A stretch of 64,000 bases of DNA from Lysinibacillus sp. B2A1. Its GTDB lineage: Bacteria > Bacillota > Bacilli > Bacillales_A > Planococcaceae. The position numbers and the translations under genes are program-made. Each line of letters starts with the position of its first letter. Position 1 is the first letter of the stretch. Positions 27,707 through 36,990 of this stretch are shown here, piece by piece. The stretch spans positions 2,056,501 to 2,120,500 of the forward strand of contig CP027224.1 of assembly GCA_002973635.1 (NCBI GenBank), written 5' to 3'. The notes under the pieces were generated by a model. It was not told the DNA's origin. It made no database searches and saw only the letters and a program-made list of their open reading frames with translations.

Positions 27707-27797
27707 GAATGAAATTAAGAAAATTCTAAATTTAAAACATGGTTGACTCTCTTATTATCAGAGATTCCATTTTAATTTAGTTGAAAAAAGAATATTA

Positions 27798-29171
27798 TTA
27801 ATAGACGCCTTCAGAGATCATACCATTTGCTACTTTAACAAAGCCAGCAATGTTTGCACCTACTACAAGGTTTCCTGGGTAGCCGTATTTTTCAGCAGCT
27901 GCTTTACTGTCTGCATAAATATCTTTCATAATTTGATGTAATTTTGCATCTACTTCTTCAAATGACCAGAATACACGACTTGAATCTTGTGCCATCTCTA
28001 GAGCAGATACAGCAACACCACCTGCATTTGCAGCTTTGGCAGGTCCAAATAAAACACCCGCATTTAAGAATTCGTTAATCGCTTCAAGGTCAGATGGCAT
28101 ATTTGCACCTTCACCAATCGCTTTGACACCATTCGAAATTAATGTACGAGCTGAATCACCGTTAATTTCGTTTTGAGTAGCACATGGAAGCGCGATATCA
28201 CATGGAATTGACCAGATACCTGTGCAACCTTCAGTAAAAGTAGCATTTGGACGGTAGTTTACGTAAGTTGAAATACGGTCACCTTTTATTTCTTTAATTT
28301 CTTTAATCGCATCAAGATCTAAACCTTCTGGATCATACACATAGCCTGAAGAATCAGAGCAAGCCACCACTTTTGCGCCATATTGCTGTGCTTTTTCAAT
28401 CGCATAAGTTGATACATTTCCTGAACCAGAAACAACGACTGTTTTGCCCTCGAAAGAATCATTAGCATCTTTTAGCATTTCCTTAACAAAGTACACAGTA
28501 CCGTAACCAGTTGCCTCTTTACGAGCTAAGGAACCACCATAGCCAGGCGTTTTACCAGTTAACACACCAGATTCGTTTGCTTTTGTTAAACGCTTATATT
28601 GACCCCATAAGAATCCAACTTCACGAGCACCTACGCCAATATCGCCAGCAGGAACATCGACATCTGGACCAATATGACGGTATAATTCAGTCATGAATGC
28701 TTGACAGAAACGCATAATTTCTGAATCTGATTTACCTTTTGGATCGAAGTTTGAGCCACCCTTACCACCACCGATTGGTTGGCCTGTTAAAGCATTTTTA
28801 AAGATTTGTTCAAAACCTAAAAATTTAATGATTGATTCGTTAACAGAAGGATGGAAACGAAGTCCGCCTTTGTATGGTCCCATTACGTTGCTGTATTGAA
28901 CACGGTAACCACGATTTACTTGTACTTGATTATTATCATCTTGCCAAGCAACACGGAAGGAAATGATACGATCTGGCTCAACGATACGTGACAAGATATT
29001 GGCTTTTATATATTCAGGGTGTTGTGCAAATACAGGCACTAATGAAATGAAAATTTCTTCAGCTGCTTGTAAGAACTCCGCCTGATGACTATTTTGTTGT
29101 TTTAGTTGCTCGAATACACCATCCACGTATTCTTTTGCTAATTGTTCGTTGCTAACAGTTGTAGTTGTCAT
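27798..29171 (-). CDS. gdhA: NADP-type glutamate dehydrogenase
   Basis: 457 residues from the ATG at 29171; an upstream in-frame TTG lies inside the ribosome site GGAGGTTTT. Motifs: GYRVQYSNVMGPYKGGLRFH, the catalytic-lysine stretch QPIGGGKGGSNFDPKG, VPAGDIGVGAREVGFLWGQY and the dinucleotide fold VVVSGSGNVSTYAIEKA. This is the hexameric small-subunit family that mainly assimilates ammonia into glutamate. Monocistronic with a strong terminator. Confidence 0.94.
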   Translation of the reverse strand: MTTTTVSNEQLAKEYVDGVFEQLKQQNSHQAEFLQAAEEIFISLVPVFAQHPEYIKANILSRIVEPDRIISFRVAWQDDNNQVQVNRGYRVQYSNVMGPYKGGLRFHPSVNESIIKFLGFEQIFKNALTGQPIGGGKGGSNFDPKGKSDSEIMRFCQAFMTELYRHIGPDVDVPAGDIGVGAREVGFLWGQYKRLTKANESGVLTGKTPGYGGSLARKEATGYGTVYFVKEMLKDANDSFEGKTVVVSGSGNVSTYAIEKAQQYGAKVVACSDSSGYVYDPEGLDLDAIKEIKEIKGDRISTYVNYRPNATFTEGCTGIWSIPCDIALPCATQNEINGDSARTLISNGVKAIGEGANMPSDLEAINEFLNAGVLFGPAKAANAGGVAVSALEMAQDSSRVFWSFEEVDAKLHQIMKDIYADSKAAAEKYGYPGNLVVGANIAGFVKVANGMISEGVY

Positions 29172-29357
29172 AATGAAAACCTCCAATTATTTGATAGATG
29201 TATCGTATATCTATTTTTCACACTATTCAATAAAATACTTTTTCCAACAGTCTAAAGTTTGTGAAAAATTGAGCAAGAGGGGTTGTGAAAATATTATATT
29301 AAAATAATTATATGGTGAGTTATTCATCTAATTATGAGAAGGGAATGATGCCTTATT

Positions 29358-29831
29358 GTGAAGGTTCTAATTGACGCTGACGCCTGTCCAGTAGTGGATT
29401 TAGCGTTATCTATATCATCTGAGTTTGAGATTGAAACTATCTTATTTTGCGATACATCCCACCGTATTGAACGTGATAATGTAATAACAATAATTGTTCC
29501 TAAAGGTCCAGATTCGGTTGATTTTACGCTGGTGAATACGCTTTCAAAGCATGATATTGTCATTACACAGGATTATGGTTTAGCAGCTATGGTTTTGGCA
29601 AGAGGAGGGTATCCAATTGATCAAAATGGAAGAGAAATGTCCAATGAAAATATCGAACGTTTGCTCGAAATGAGACATGTTGGACAGAAAATTAGACGTG
29701 CAGGTGGACGCACAAAGGGACCTAAAAAAAGAACACAAGAAAACAATATTTCGTTCAAAATGAAATTTCGACAAATTTGTGAACGAGCAATTTTAGCGAA
29801 AAAAATGGAGGAATCCGAAGGTGAAAAATGA
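29358..29831 (+). CDS. YaiI/YqxD (DUF188) family protein
   Basis: 157 residues. The opening VLIDADACPV, the segments DTSHRI and DIVITQDYGLAAMVLARGG and the basic RRAGGRTKGPKKRTQ stretch identify the family, which has a PIN-like fold with Asp residues placed as in nucleases; no activity is established. GTG start. It overlaps dsdA by 11 bases, so the two are translationally coupled, though the functional link is not obvious. Confidence 0.88.
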   Translation: MKVLIDADACPVVDLALSISSEFEIETILFCDTSHRIERDNVITIIVPKGPDSVDFTLVNTLSKHDIVITQDYGLAAMVLARGGYPIDQNGREMSNENIERLLEMRHVGQKIRRAGGRTKGPKKRTQENNISFKMKFRQICERAILAKKMEESEGEK

Positions 29832-31137
29832 ACTTAAACACGAACTATTTCAGCAATTTCCAATACTAAAAGAGCTAGCAAATAAGCATACTGTGCTTTG
29901 GGAAAATACAAATCGGCAAAAAGAGGCGACAACCAATCTTTTTTCGTTGCAGGAAGTCGAGGAAGCTGAAGAAACCCTTTCACGCTTTTCTTCTTATTTA
30001 ATAATAGCATTCCCAGAGCTTTTGGAAAGCCAAGGTCTCATTGAATCAACTATTCAGGACATATCATTGATAAAGAAAGCTCTCGAAAAGGAATTTGACG
30101 TTTCGATACCTGGTCAGTTGATCTTAAAATGCGATCATGCCTTGCCGATCTCAGGCTCTATTAAGGCTCGCGGAGGTATTTTTGAAGTACTAAGACATGC
30201 AGAGCGACTAGCTATTGCCAGTGGAAAGCTAAAAAAAGAGGATAATTATGCGGTGTTGGCAACTGAGGACTTCCAATCACTTTTCCAGCAGTACACAATT
30301 GCGGTTGGATCTACGGGTAATCTAGGATTAAGCATCGGCATTATGGGCAAGAAACTCGGCTTTAATGTCGTAGTACATATGTCGAGTGACGCAAAGGAAT
30401 GGAAGAAAGCATTGCTGCGCGAAAAGGGTGCAACAGTAATCGAATATGAAGCTGACTATAGTGTCGCTGTGGAGCAGGGTCGTCTAGAGGCTGAGCAAGA
30501 TCCAAAGTGTCATTTTATTGATGATGAAAATTCAAAGGATCTTTTTGCTGGCTATACAGTGGCAGCGAAAAGACTAAAGCACCAATTTGAAAAGACGAAC
30601 ATTAAAGTAGATGAAGCACATCCATTGTTCGTGTATTTACCATGTGGGGTTGGTGGTGGACCTGGTGGGGTTGCATATGGACTTCGTGAGCTTTTTGGAG
30701 AGCATGTGCATATTTTCTTTGCAGAGCCAGTAGAATCTCCTTGCATGACAATCGGTTTGCTGACAGGTTTACATGATGAAATTAGTGTAGAGGATATTGG
30801 CTTAGACAATAAAACGGAAGCAGATGGTTTAGCTGTTGGTCGCGCTTCTAAATTCGTAGGAAAAGTGATGGAAACGTATATTAGCGGATGTTACACGGTG
30901 ACAGATGAAGAATTGTTTACATCATTAGGTTTGGCAATGAATAGTGAAGGATTATTTTTAGAGCCATCTGCACATGCAGGAATGTTAGGACCGATTCAGT
31001 TAATGAAAAAAGGGAAAAATTATTTGGAAAAGCATCATTTAACAGACAAAATGGAGCAAGCTACACATATTGTTTGGGCAACAGGTGGGAGTATGGTACC
31101 ACAAGAGATGCGTGAGGAATATTTGAAAAAGGCATGA
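29821..31137 (+). CDS. dsdA: D-serine ammonia-lyase
   Basis: 438 residues. PLP-binding K115 lies in ALPISGSIKARGGI. GSTGNLGLSIGIMGKKLGF forms the phosphate-binding loop, and GVGGGPGGVAYGL and the C-terminal VWATGGSMVP are DsdA-specific. It deaminates D-serine to pyruvate and ammonia, detoxifying D-serine. No dsdC-type regulator or transporter is adjacent. The start is a GTG inside yqxD. Confidence 0.94.
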   Translation: MKNELKHELFQQFPILKELANKHTVLWENTNRQKEATTNLFSLQEVEEAEETLSRFSSYLIIAFPELLESQGLIESTIQDISLIKKALEKEFDVSIPGQLILKCDHALPISGSIKARGGIFEVLRHAERLAIASGKLKKEDNYAVLATEDFQSLFQQYTIAVGSTGNLGLSIGIMGKKLGFNVVVHMSSDAKEWKKALLREKGATVIEYEADYSVAVEQGRLEAEQDPKCHFIDDENSKDLFAGYTVAAKRLKHQFEKTNIKVDEAHPLFVYLPCGVGGGPGGVAYGLRELFGEHVHIFFAEPVESPCMTIGLLTGLHDEISVEDIGLDNKTEADGLAVGRASKFVGKVMETYISGCYTVTDEELFTSLGLAMNSEGLFLEPSAHAGMLGPIQLMKKGKNYLEKHHLTDKMEQATHIVWATGGSMVPQEMREEYLKKA

Positions 31138-31308
31138 AGGTTGTATAATGATTAAAAAACCTCCTATAAATGAGCATGTTAAGCCATTACGATCAACGAA
31201 AAATAGGGGAGTTTGAAATATAGGATTTTCTCCACAGTGATAATATATAATAATTAGACATTTGAAGCTTTGTAAAAAACTTGATCGATTATAATAAAGT
31301 TTGATAAA

Positions 31309-31345
31309 AATCACCTCATTTGGTTTTCTTAGAGGTGATTTTTTG
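31309..31345 (+). terminator. Terminator after dsdA
   Basis: AATCACCTC and GAGGTGATT enclose a 14-base loop and are followed by TTTTTGC, 170 bases after the stop. Confidence 0.8.
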
Positions 31346-31435
31346 CTGGATATTTATATTAAACTTATAAGATTGTGAAGAAATATACTTAAGTTAACGG
31401 ATAAGGATTGTACTACTTGATTGAATAGAGAGAGA

Positions 31436-31600
31436 ACGAGGCTGGGACATAACTAAATGGTTCCTTCATAAAGTCGAATAATCTTTAAATTAACAAAACA
31501 CGATAAATAGATAAACCGAACTATTCCAAAACACTTCATGAGCGTTTCATTGGATAGTTCGGTATTTTTATTGGCTAAAACACTTTTGTCCCAGCCTCGT
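31436..31600. repeat. Intergenic palindromic element with nested hairpin
   Basis: The ends ACGAGGCTGGGACA (31436-31449) and TGTCCCAGCCTCGT (31587-31600) are perfect inverted copies. Inside, ACCGAACTATTCCA (31515-31528) pairs with TGGATAGTTCGGT (31551-31563, one bulge) and is followed by ATTTTT, so it can terminate transcription. GAGGCTGGGACA-type ends recur between genes in many Firmicutes to my knowledge; the copy number here cannot be judged. Confidence 0.7.
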
Positions 31601-31629
31601 GCCCATTTATTTTTCTACCCTCTATTAAT

Positions 31630-32123
31630 TCAATTAATATTTCCTGACTTTATTGTAATTTGCATCTTATGCTCACCATTACCTGAAAAAGCCAATAACC
31701 GCCTTATTGTCTGTGAATTGTCGTATAGAGTTAAATTAATTGATTGTCTACCACTGTTTGTATTGATATCTAATTCTAAATTAAGCTGCTCTTCATCAAA
31801 ATTTACTGATATCTTCATACTAGTGGTTGTTTTTTTTTACTTGGCTTTAATAAGCGTGTAATATCAGTATCTAATTTAATCGATAACTGTTCTGAAGATT
31901 ATCTTTAATATTGCACCTGGTTCATCATCATAAACCGTTAAATATGTTTCTATATGTCATTTGTTTCGCTTGGAGAATAAACAACATCTGTACTTGCAAA
32001 ATTTATTTTAATCTCCTCAATATCTTCTATTGATTCTTTATTTACTATTTCCTCCTCTACTGTTGAACAGCCAGCAAGCATGATTAATACTAAAAATAAG
32101 CTTATGGTTGTAAGTTTAATCAT
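31630..32123 (-). pseudogene. Decayed lipoprotein gene (DUF4097-like), frameshifted
   Basis: AAGGAGGAAGGAAA precedes an ATG at 32123 and a good lipoprotein signal (MIKLTTISLFLVLIMLAGCS, lipobox LAGC). The frame stops after 57 residues at a TATA duplication (GACATATAG). Translation continues in another frame as ETYLTVYDDEPGAILK, then EQLSIKLDTDITRLLK in a third, and after a run of nine A/T bases as MKISVNFDEEQLNLELDINT to 31630. At least three shifts are needed. The repetitive beta-strand text resembles DUF4097-type adhesin-like proteins. Decay is favoured; sequencing error in the homopolymer can explain only one shift. Confidence 0.65.
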
Positions 32124-32138
32124 TTTCCTTCCTCCTTA

Positions 32139-32234
32139 ACCCTGATTATCTTAAATGACGTAAGGTCAGTTTCGAATTTTATGTAATGGGATGCTTAAAT
32201 TAGTTGAAAGTGACCTTACGTCATCTTTTATACT
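32139..32234. promoter_or_regulatory. Divergent MerR-type promoters with twin operators
   Basis: Two copies of one palindrome, TGACGTAAGGTCA (32156-32168) and TGACCTTACGTCA (32211-32223), face each other in a 14-bp perfect inverted repeat. The right one lies inside a 19-bp spacer between TTGAAA (32204-32209) and TATACT (32229-32234). On the minus strand the left one lies inside a 19-bp spacer between TCGAAA and GATAAT. Both promoters thus show MerR-type geometry, one driving the MerR operon and one the decayed lipoprotein gene. Confidence 0.75.
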
Positions 32235-32281
32235 GTAATAGAGCTTATACTTTAACACTAATTTAAAAGGAGAATCCTATT

Positions 32282-32431
32282 ATGAAGAAAGACGATATTA
32301 TTATTTATGCTTTTGTTATTATTGGAGCCGGAGTAGGTTTATTTTTTGATAATGCTTTCCCAGGGGTGCTGATTGGCTTAGGGATTGGTTATGTATTAAA
32401 AATCATGTTTTTTAATCATACAAATGAATAA
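32282..32431 (+). CDS. 49-residue membrane protein, first gene of MerR operon
   Basis: AAAAGGAGAATCC precedes an ATG opening a 49-codon frame: MKKDDIIIYAFVIIGAGVGL, a short FFDNAFPG turn and a second helix GVLIGLGIGYVLKIMFF. Two transmembrane segments form a hairpin. It follows the MerR-type promoter directly and the regulator gene starts 17 bases later. I do not recognise a family; a role in the response controlled by the MerR protein is inferred. Confidence 0.7.
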   Translation: MKKDDIIIYAFVIIGAGVGLFFDNAFPGVLIGLGIGYVLKIMFFNHTNE

Positions 32432-32448
32432 GAAAGTAGTGGATTAGC

Positions 32449-33189
32449 TTGTATCATATTAATGAATTTAAAAAGCTGAGCGGTGTATCAGTTAGAACCT
32501 TAAGATTTTATGACAAAATAGGACTTCTGAAACCTGTATCAAAAACTGAAGGAGGTCATCGATTATATTCAAATACTGAGTTGAAGAAACTTCAGCAAAT
32601 ACAATTCCTAAAAACGATAGGATTTCAATTAAGCGAGATCAAAATTATGTTAGAGTCCGAAGAATGGGATTGGTCTAAAAGTCTAATAAAACAACTATCT
32701 TATGTGATAAAAGAAAAGGACCGTCTTTCAAAGATAGAAATTAGTTTAAGGGAGCTAATAAATGGTATAGCGATTGATGGGGAAGAATTTAAAATTAAAA
32801 AAATCATAGATTTATACAATAATAAGGATGCTAAAGAAGCTTTAAATTATAGTCGAGATGAATTAAATTTTAAAAACACGGAAGTATTAGAAAAACTTCC
32901 TAACATGGCTAGTAGCGATCCAGATTCTTTAGAGTGGATTGCTTTAGTAGGGCAATTAAAAAAATATATGCACCTTGGTTATAGTAATTCACGAATACAA
33001 AATATCATTGAGAGAATGGATGTAAAAAAAGGTGAAGACTTTAATGACGAAGATGCTTTTTTAGATAAACTTTGGGACATTAGAATGTCACCCGAGGAAT
33101 CAAAAAAATATAGCCTATATCCAATTGATCAAGAAGTCCTTAATTTTTTGGAAAAGGCATATGTACATTATCTCGATAATAAATCATAG
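32449..33189 (+). CDS. MerR-family regulator with TipAS-like C-terminus
   Basis: 246 residues. The winged helix reads INEFKKLSGVSVRTLRFYDKIGLLKP, with GGHRLYSNTELKKLQQI in the wing. A dimerisation helix is followed by an alpha-helical C-terminal domain (about 125-246) resembling the TipAS ligand domain, which traps hydrophobic antibiotics or other ligands. The TTG start has only a weak ribosome site, which would keep levels low. It most likely binds the twin TGAC-N5-GTCA operators upstream. Confidence 0.82.
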   Translation: MYHINEFKKLSGVSVRTLRFYDKIGLLKPVSKTEGGHRLYSNTELKKLQQIQFLKTIGFQLSEIKIMLESEEWDWSKSLIKQLSYVIKEKDRLSKIEISLRELINGIAIDGEEFKIKKIIDLYNNKDAKEALNYSRDELNFKNTEVLEKLPNMASSDPDSLEWIALVGQLKKYMHLGYSNSRIQNIIERMDVKKGEDFNDEDAFLDKLWDIRMSPEESKKYSLYPIDQEVLNFLEKAYVHYLDNKS

Positions 33190-33215
33190 TTATTTGAACA
33201 CATGCGGAGGGAAAG

Positions 33216-33872
33216 ATGGGAACTGATATATTAATTTATTTGGGTGGCTTAGCTCTTTTAGATATGTTAAGCCCAACAATTATTGGTGTTACTTTATTTC
33301 TGATTTTAACAGACAATAAAAATTTAACTTCAAGATTATTGACCTATCTATTTACGGTCGTGCTACTGTATTTTTCATTAGGTATCGCCATGATGTTAGG
33401 CTTAAATTTTATTACGGAAACATTCTCAACTGTTTTTCATAATAAAATATTTAGCTGGGTCATCTTCATAATAGGAGTGATATTATTTACTGCTAGTTTT
33501 TTTATTCCCACAAATAAAAATAGTAATATTCCAAAACCTAAAACACAAAGCCTATTCTCAATAATTATGATTGGTGTTACGACGTTTATCATTGAGGCAG
33601 GTATGGCTTTCCCATATTTTGCGTCTATTGGTTTATTAACCACATTAGATATACCCTTTTATCAGTGGATTCCAATTATAGCAGCATACAATTTTATTAT
33701 GATTCTACCAGCACTCCTTATATTTTTAGGTTATAAATTGTTTGGAAAGTTGATAAACCCTATTTTAGTTAATCTTCGGAATAAAATATCAAGCAGTTCA
33801 GGTTCTACCCTCTCCTGGATTATGTGTATAGTTGGGGTGATATTAATATTTTACACTATAGATTATCTATAA
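33216..33872 (+). CDS. GAP/LysE-like membrane transporter
   Basis: 218 residues with about six hydrophobic helices. The N-terminal pattern GLALLDMLSPTIIGVTLFLIL and the two-repeat topology split by a charged loop (residues 96-112) resemble GAP-family (Sap-like) and LysE-superfamily exporters. Start ATG after CGGAGGGAAAG. Third gene of the MerR operon, so probably the induced efflux component. The exported compound is unknown. Confidence 0.65.
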   Translation: MGTDILIYLGGLALLDMLSPTIIGVTLFLILTDNKNLTSRLLTYLFTVVLLYFSLGIAMMLGLNFITETFSTVFHNKIFSWVIFIIGVILFTASFFIPTNKNSNIPKPKTQSLFSIIMIGVTTFIIEAGMAFPYFASIGLLTTLDIPFYQWIPIIAAYNFIMILPALLIFLGYKLFGKLINPILVNLRNKISSSSGSTLSWIMCIVGVILIFYTIDYL

Positions 33873-34140
33873 AATTTTTGTGAATGCAATGGATAAAAAG
33901 TGTATTAAGATGATTAAAAGTAGTCATCAACGTTTAATCACTTTGTGGTTGAGGTTTAGAATGACACTTTTTGAACTTTATTTAAGGATACTAAAAAATA
34001 AAGGGGCGCATAAATCCGAGTTTTAATCAATCTTTTTTCAAAAAATGCTCTTTAGATTTGTTTTCATATAAAGCTTGTTATCGTTAAATATTCAAACTTT
34101 ATTTTTTTAATCTCAACATCAGTTATGTATGATAAGTATC
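33873..34140. other. Intergenic region without recognised gene
   Basis: AT-rich, with only a weak hairpin (GATTAAA/TTTAATC near 33911-33940). I see no gene here. Confidence 0.4.
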
Positions 34141-34175
34141 AAAATAAAAAGCCTGGAAATAATATTCCAGGCTTG
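34141..34175 (-). terminator. Minus-strand terminator
   Basis: AAGCCTGGAAtaatATTCCAGGCTT-type hairpin (34149-34173) with a T-rich run on the minus strand (34141-34148). It lies just beyond a decayed reading frame. Confidence 0.7.
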
Positions 34176-34183
34176 ATTCTCAC

Positions 34184-34353
34184 TTACTTTAAATGCTCCA
34201 TGACACACTGCCTCGCTTCCGCATGGGATCTTAAAAATTTTAAGACATCTTGCTTTAGCTTCATTCAGTTTTGATGGTCCTTCTGAGTTCAATCCATCCC
34301 ACTCATCGGGTTAACCCTCCCAGTCATTGGATTTGAAGTGAAATCTTTAATAG
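34184..34353 (-). pseudogene. Possible remnant of a decayed gene
   Basis: On the minus strand one frame reads AQTIKDFTSNPMTGRVNPMS, then GMD, stop, TQKDHQN, stop, and MKLKQDVLKFLRSHAEARQ through EHLK to TAA at 34184, followed at once by a hairpin terminator. The protein-like wording, two in-frame stops and the correctly placed terminator suggest the relic of a small gene. The last 26 codons alone form an ATG-to-stop frame with a poor ribosome site. I do not recognise the parent family. Confidence 0.3.
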
Positions 34354-34513
34354 TTTGGGCCAATTATTATTTTCTATACACTTTATTTTAAAATTAATTT
34401 ATCTTCATTCAGCTGAAGACTCCCACCTCTACAGGTGTAAAATCTTGCAGGAATGGCATAAAAAAAGCCATCGAATGGAGAATTGGGGTTTGCATGGTCA
34501 GACAACTGATAAT

Positions 34514-35689
34514 TTATCTTTGAAGCTGTTTTTGCTGAGCAGCTAAAAATACTTCATGAGCTGCGCGTACTCCAGCACCTGGCTCGAAGTCATAGGAGAA
34601 GTCCTGTAGTGCGGCCTCCATTAATGAAACTGCTTGTAAAATATCGCTTGGGAAGCAATAGCCCATATGTCCAAATCTGAAGATTTTTCCTTGTAAGTGG
34701 CCAAGTCCACCAGCGAAATCTAAATGATAGTGTTGTTTTAAATGTGTTAGGAATTCACCAAGGTCAATACCTTTTGGTGCAAAAATGGCTGTAATAGTTG
34801 GTGAGGCATGTTCGTCATCCGTTAACAATTCAATATTTAGTGCTTTCATTGCATTACGCACCATATTTTTCATTAATTCATGACGTGCAACGGTTTTATC
34901 AAAGCCGCCTTCTTGCTCAATTAGTTTGCATACCTCATTTAGTCCATAGATAAGTGTAATCGTTGGCGTATTTGGCGTCATCCCTTTTTCTGCCCAGCTA
35001 CGATAGCTCAATAAATTTAAGTAATAGGATGGTGCTTTATTTTCCTCAATAACATTCCATGCTCTGTCACTGACGCTGACAAGTGAAAGTCCTGGCGGTA
35101 GCATCATAGCCTTTTGAGAGCCTGTAACAAGAATATCAACACCCCACTCATCCATTTCAGCGGGAGCTCCTCCAATGCAGCTTACACCATCTACAATGAC
35201 TAAAGCATCTGTTTCTTCTCGAACAACTTGTGCTAATTCAGCGACAGGGTTCAAGATACCCGTAGAAGTTTCACTATATGTTACAAAAACAGCTTTAATC
35301 GATTGTAAGGGCTGTAAAAATGCTCGTAGTTCATCAGCTGTACAAGCTTGTCCCCATTCTTTTTCAAGCTTATGTACGTTAAAGCCGTATTTTTCGCAAA
35401 TCGAAACAAAATAGTCACCGAATGCTCCAACTGTCACAACAACAACATCTTCACCAGCTGAAACTGTATTCACCGCAGCTGCTTCCAAAGCAGCTGTACC
35501 ACCTGAAGGAAGTAATAAAATATCTTGCTTTGTCCCGAAAACTGGCTTCACTAATTCAGTCGTTTCACGGTATAGCTCCACAAATTCTGAGCTTCGGTGG
35601 CTAAAGATATCCTGATTCATTGCAAGCTGAACCTTTTTTGGAATAGGCGTAGGTCCAGGGTGTCTTAAAATATTTTCATACACATTCAT
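34514..35689 (-). CDS. Class V aminotransferase (alanine-glyoxylate / serine-pyruvate type)
   Basis: 391 residues. The opening HPGPTPIP, the LLPSGGTAALEAA loop and K193 in VTGSQKAMMLPPG (PLP Schiff base) mark the class V family close to PucG and serine-glyoxylate transaminases. It probably converts glyoxylate or a hydroxy-amino acid. No purine-catabolism genes are adjacent, so the true substrate is open. The ATG at 35689 follows AAAGGGGATTG; a TTG one codon earlier is less likely. Confidence 0.88.
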   Translation of the reverse strand: MNVYENILRHPGPTPIPKKVQLAMNQDIFSHRSSEFVELYRETTELVKPVFGTKQDILLLPSGGTAALEAAAVNTVSAGEDVVVVTVGAFGDYFVSICEKYGFNVHKLEKEWGQACTADELRAFLQPLQSIKAVFVTYSETSTGILNPVAELAQVVREETDALVIVDGVSCIGGAPAEMDEWGVDILVTGSQKAMMLPPGLSLVSVSDRAWNVIEENKAPSYYLNLLSYRSWAEKGMTPNTPTITLIYGLNEVCKLIEQEGGFDKTVARHELMKNMVRNAMKALNIELLTDDEHASPTITAIFAPKGIDLGEFLTHLKQHYHLDFAGGLGHLQGKIFRFGHMGYCFPSDILQAVSLMEAALQDFSYDFEPGAGVRAAHEVFLAAQQKQLQR

Positions 35690-35852
35690 CAATCCCCTTT
35701 ATTGTGAAATAAGAAATTCTAAATTTTCTAACTATAATATAGCATATTTATTCTGCTAGCTAACTCCTTTTTCGAAAAATTAATGGTAGAGAATAGAAAA
35801 AGAAATTATTTAAGGAAATATGGTAAAATTTAATAAAAAGAGGATGAAGCTT

Positions 35853-36944
35853 ATGAAGTTAAAAGTCCATTTTCCATTTGTATATTTATTGATTAAACCG
35901 AATATAGTTGCTGTTTATAAAATCAAATCACTTGAATATGTCAATTTAACAGATGTCATCAATTTAGGTGAATGGGAGGCATATGAACTACAGCATCCTC
36001 TTCAATTTGAAGCGTTTAATCATGATAAGAGTAGGCCTTCAGAGAATCCTTGGAGTTTCTATCTTGAGCAAGAGCAACTTTATAATATAGTGGAAATCAT
36101 AAACGACGCCATTCAGCAGCAACGTTCTGTATCACAGTATGAATCCATAACACCTTCTTCTCAGGTGGTTCATATTACTTGCTCAGAATCAACAGCTGGG
36201 TCACTAAGGGTGGCACTTGTTCCGCCAAGGCATATTATTGCGTTTCCTGACGATCTCTCTATCGGTCCATTGTGTCAGTTAGAAGAGAAGTTAGGGCAAG
36301 TTTCCCGTAAAGAATGGCTATTTGAAAATATTAATAATGAGCAGGATGATCATATTGAATATCATAACTTTGTAAATACTTTGCGTGAAATAGTTGATAT
36401 TCCCAATCATTTTCCTATTTACATTTGGGTTGGAAACAATGCGAATGAACAGAGTCTTTTACGATTCTTTCTTTATTTATTAAGCGATAAAGCAAACGAA
36501 ATTTATCTTATGCTAACATCTGAGCACAATAAATATGGTAATACAGGACAACTTTCATCGCTACAATTAAGCCAGCTCTTTATGAATAGTGAAAACAAGT
36601 CTTTAACTGTTCAGGAGAGACTATCTCTTCAAAAAGAATGGGAACATATATCACAAACGAAGAATGTATTGCGACAATGGGTAAATGGGGAAATAATAAA
36701 TGTATCAGAAGATTATTTTGATGCATTTATTATAAACGTGGTCGAGAAGTTACATAGAGAACAAACTATAAAGAATTTTATTAAGACAGGAACTGTAATT
36801 ACAGAACTAAAATCTCAAATGGACGAGTGTCCAAACGTCTTCTATTTAGAGTATAGAATTCGATATTTAGTTTATAATGGAGTCCTGGCATTAAAAGGCA
36901 TTCCAAAATCAATGAGACATTATAGTGTCAAACTGCGCGATTAA
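35853..36944 (+). CDS. DUF1835 domain protein
   Basis: 363 residues from the ATG at 35853 (AAAGAGGATGAAGC upstream); two earlier in-frame ATGs are possible. The central part (from about residue 105: HITCSESTAGSLRVAL, IIAFPDDLSIGPL) is the DUF1835 signature, followed by the WVGNNANEQSLLRFFLYLL block and a C-terminal DUF3658-like segment. A non-conserved N-terminal region precedes it. Function unknown; soluble. Monocistronic with its own terminator. Confidence 0.75.
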   Translation: MKLKVHFPFVYLLIKPNIVAVYKIKSLEYVNLTDVINLGEWEAYELQHPLQFEAFNHDKSRPSENPWSFYLEQEQLYNIVEIINDAIQQQRSVSQYESITPSSQVVHITCSESTAGSLRVALVPPRHIIAFPDDLSIGPLCQLEEKLGQVSRKEWLFENINNEQDDHIEYHNFVNTLREIVDIPNHFPIYIWVGNNANEQSLLRFFLYLLSDKANEIYLMLTSEHNKYGNTGQLSSLQLSQLFMNSENKSLTVQERLSLQKEWEHISQTKNVLRQWVNGEIINVSEDYFDAFIINVVEKLHREQTIKNFIKTGTVITELKSQMDECPNVFYLEYRIRYLVYNGVLALKGIPKSMRHYSVKLRD

Positions 36945-36945
36945 T

Positions 36946-36985
36946 ACAAACCCCTTTTTGTCACCTGACAAAAAGAGGTTTCACT
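36946..36985. terminator. Terminator between convergent genes
   Basis: AACCCCTTTTTGTCA and TGACAAAAAGAGGTTT form a long stem with a two-base loop. Confidence 0.75.
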
Positions 36986-36990
36986 TGTGG

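Noticed and set aside
29210..29300. Rex-like site before gdhA (TTGTGAAAAATTGAGCAA).
   Set aside because: At least three mismatches in the right half-site, so not claimed.
31538..31861. 107-codon plus-strand frame.
   Set aside because: It spans the palindromic element and is antisense to the decayed lipoprotein gene; no ribosome site.
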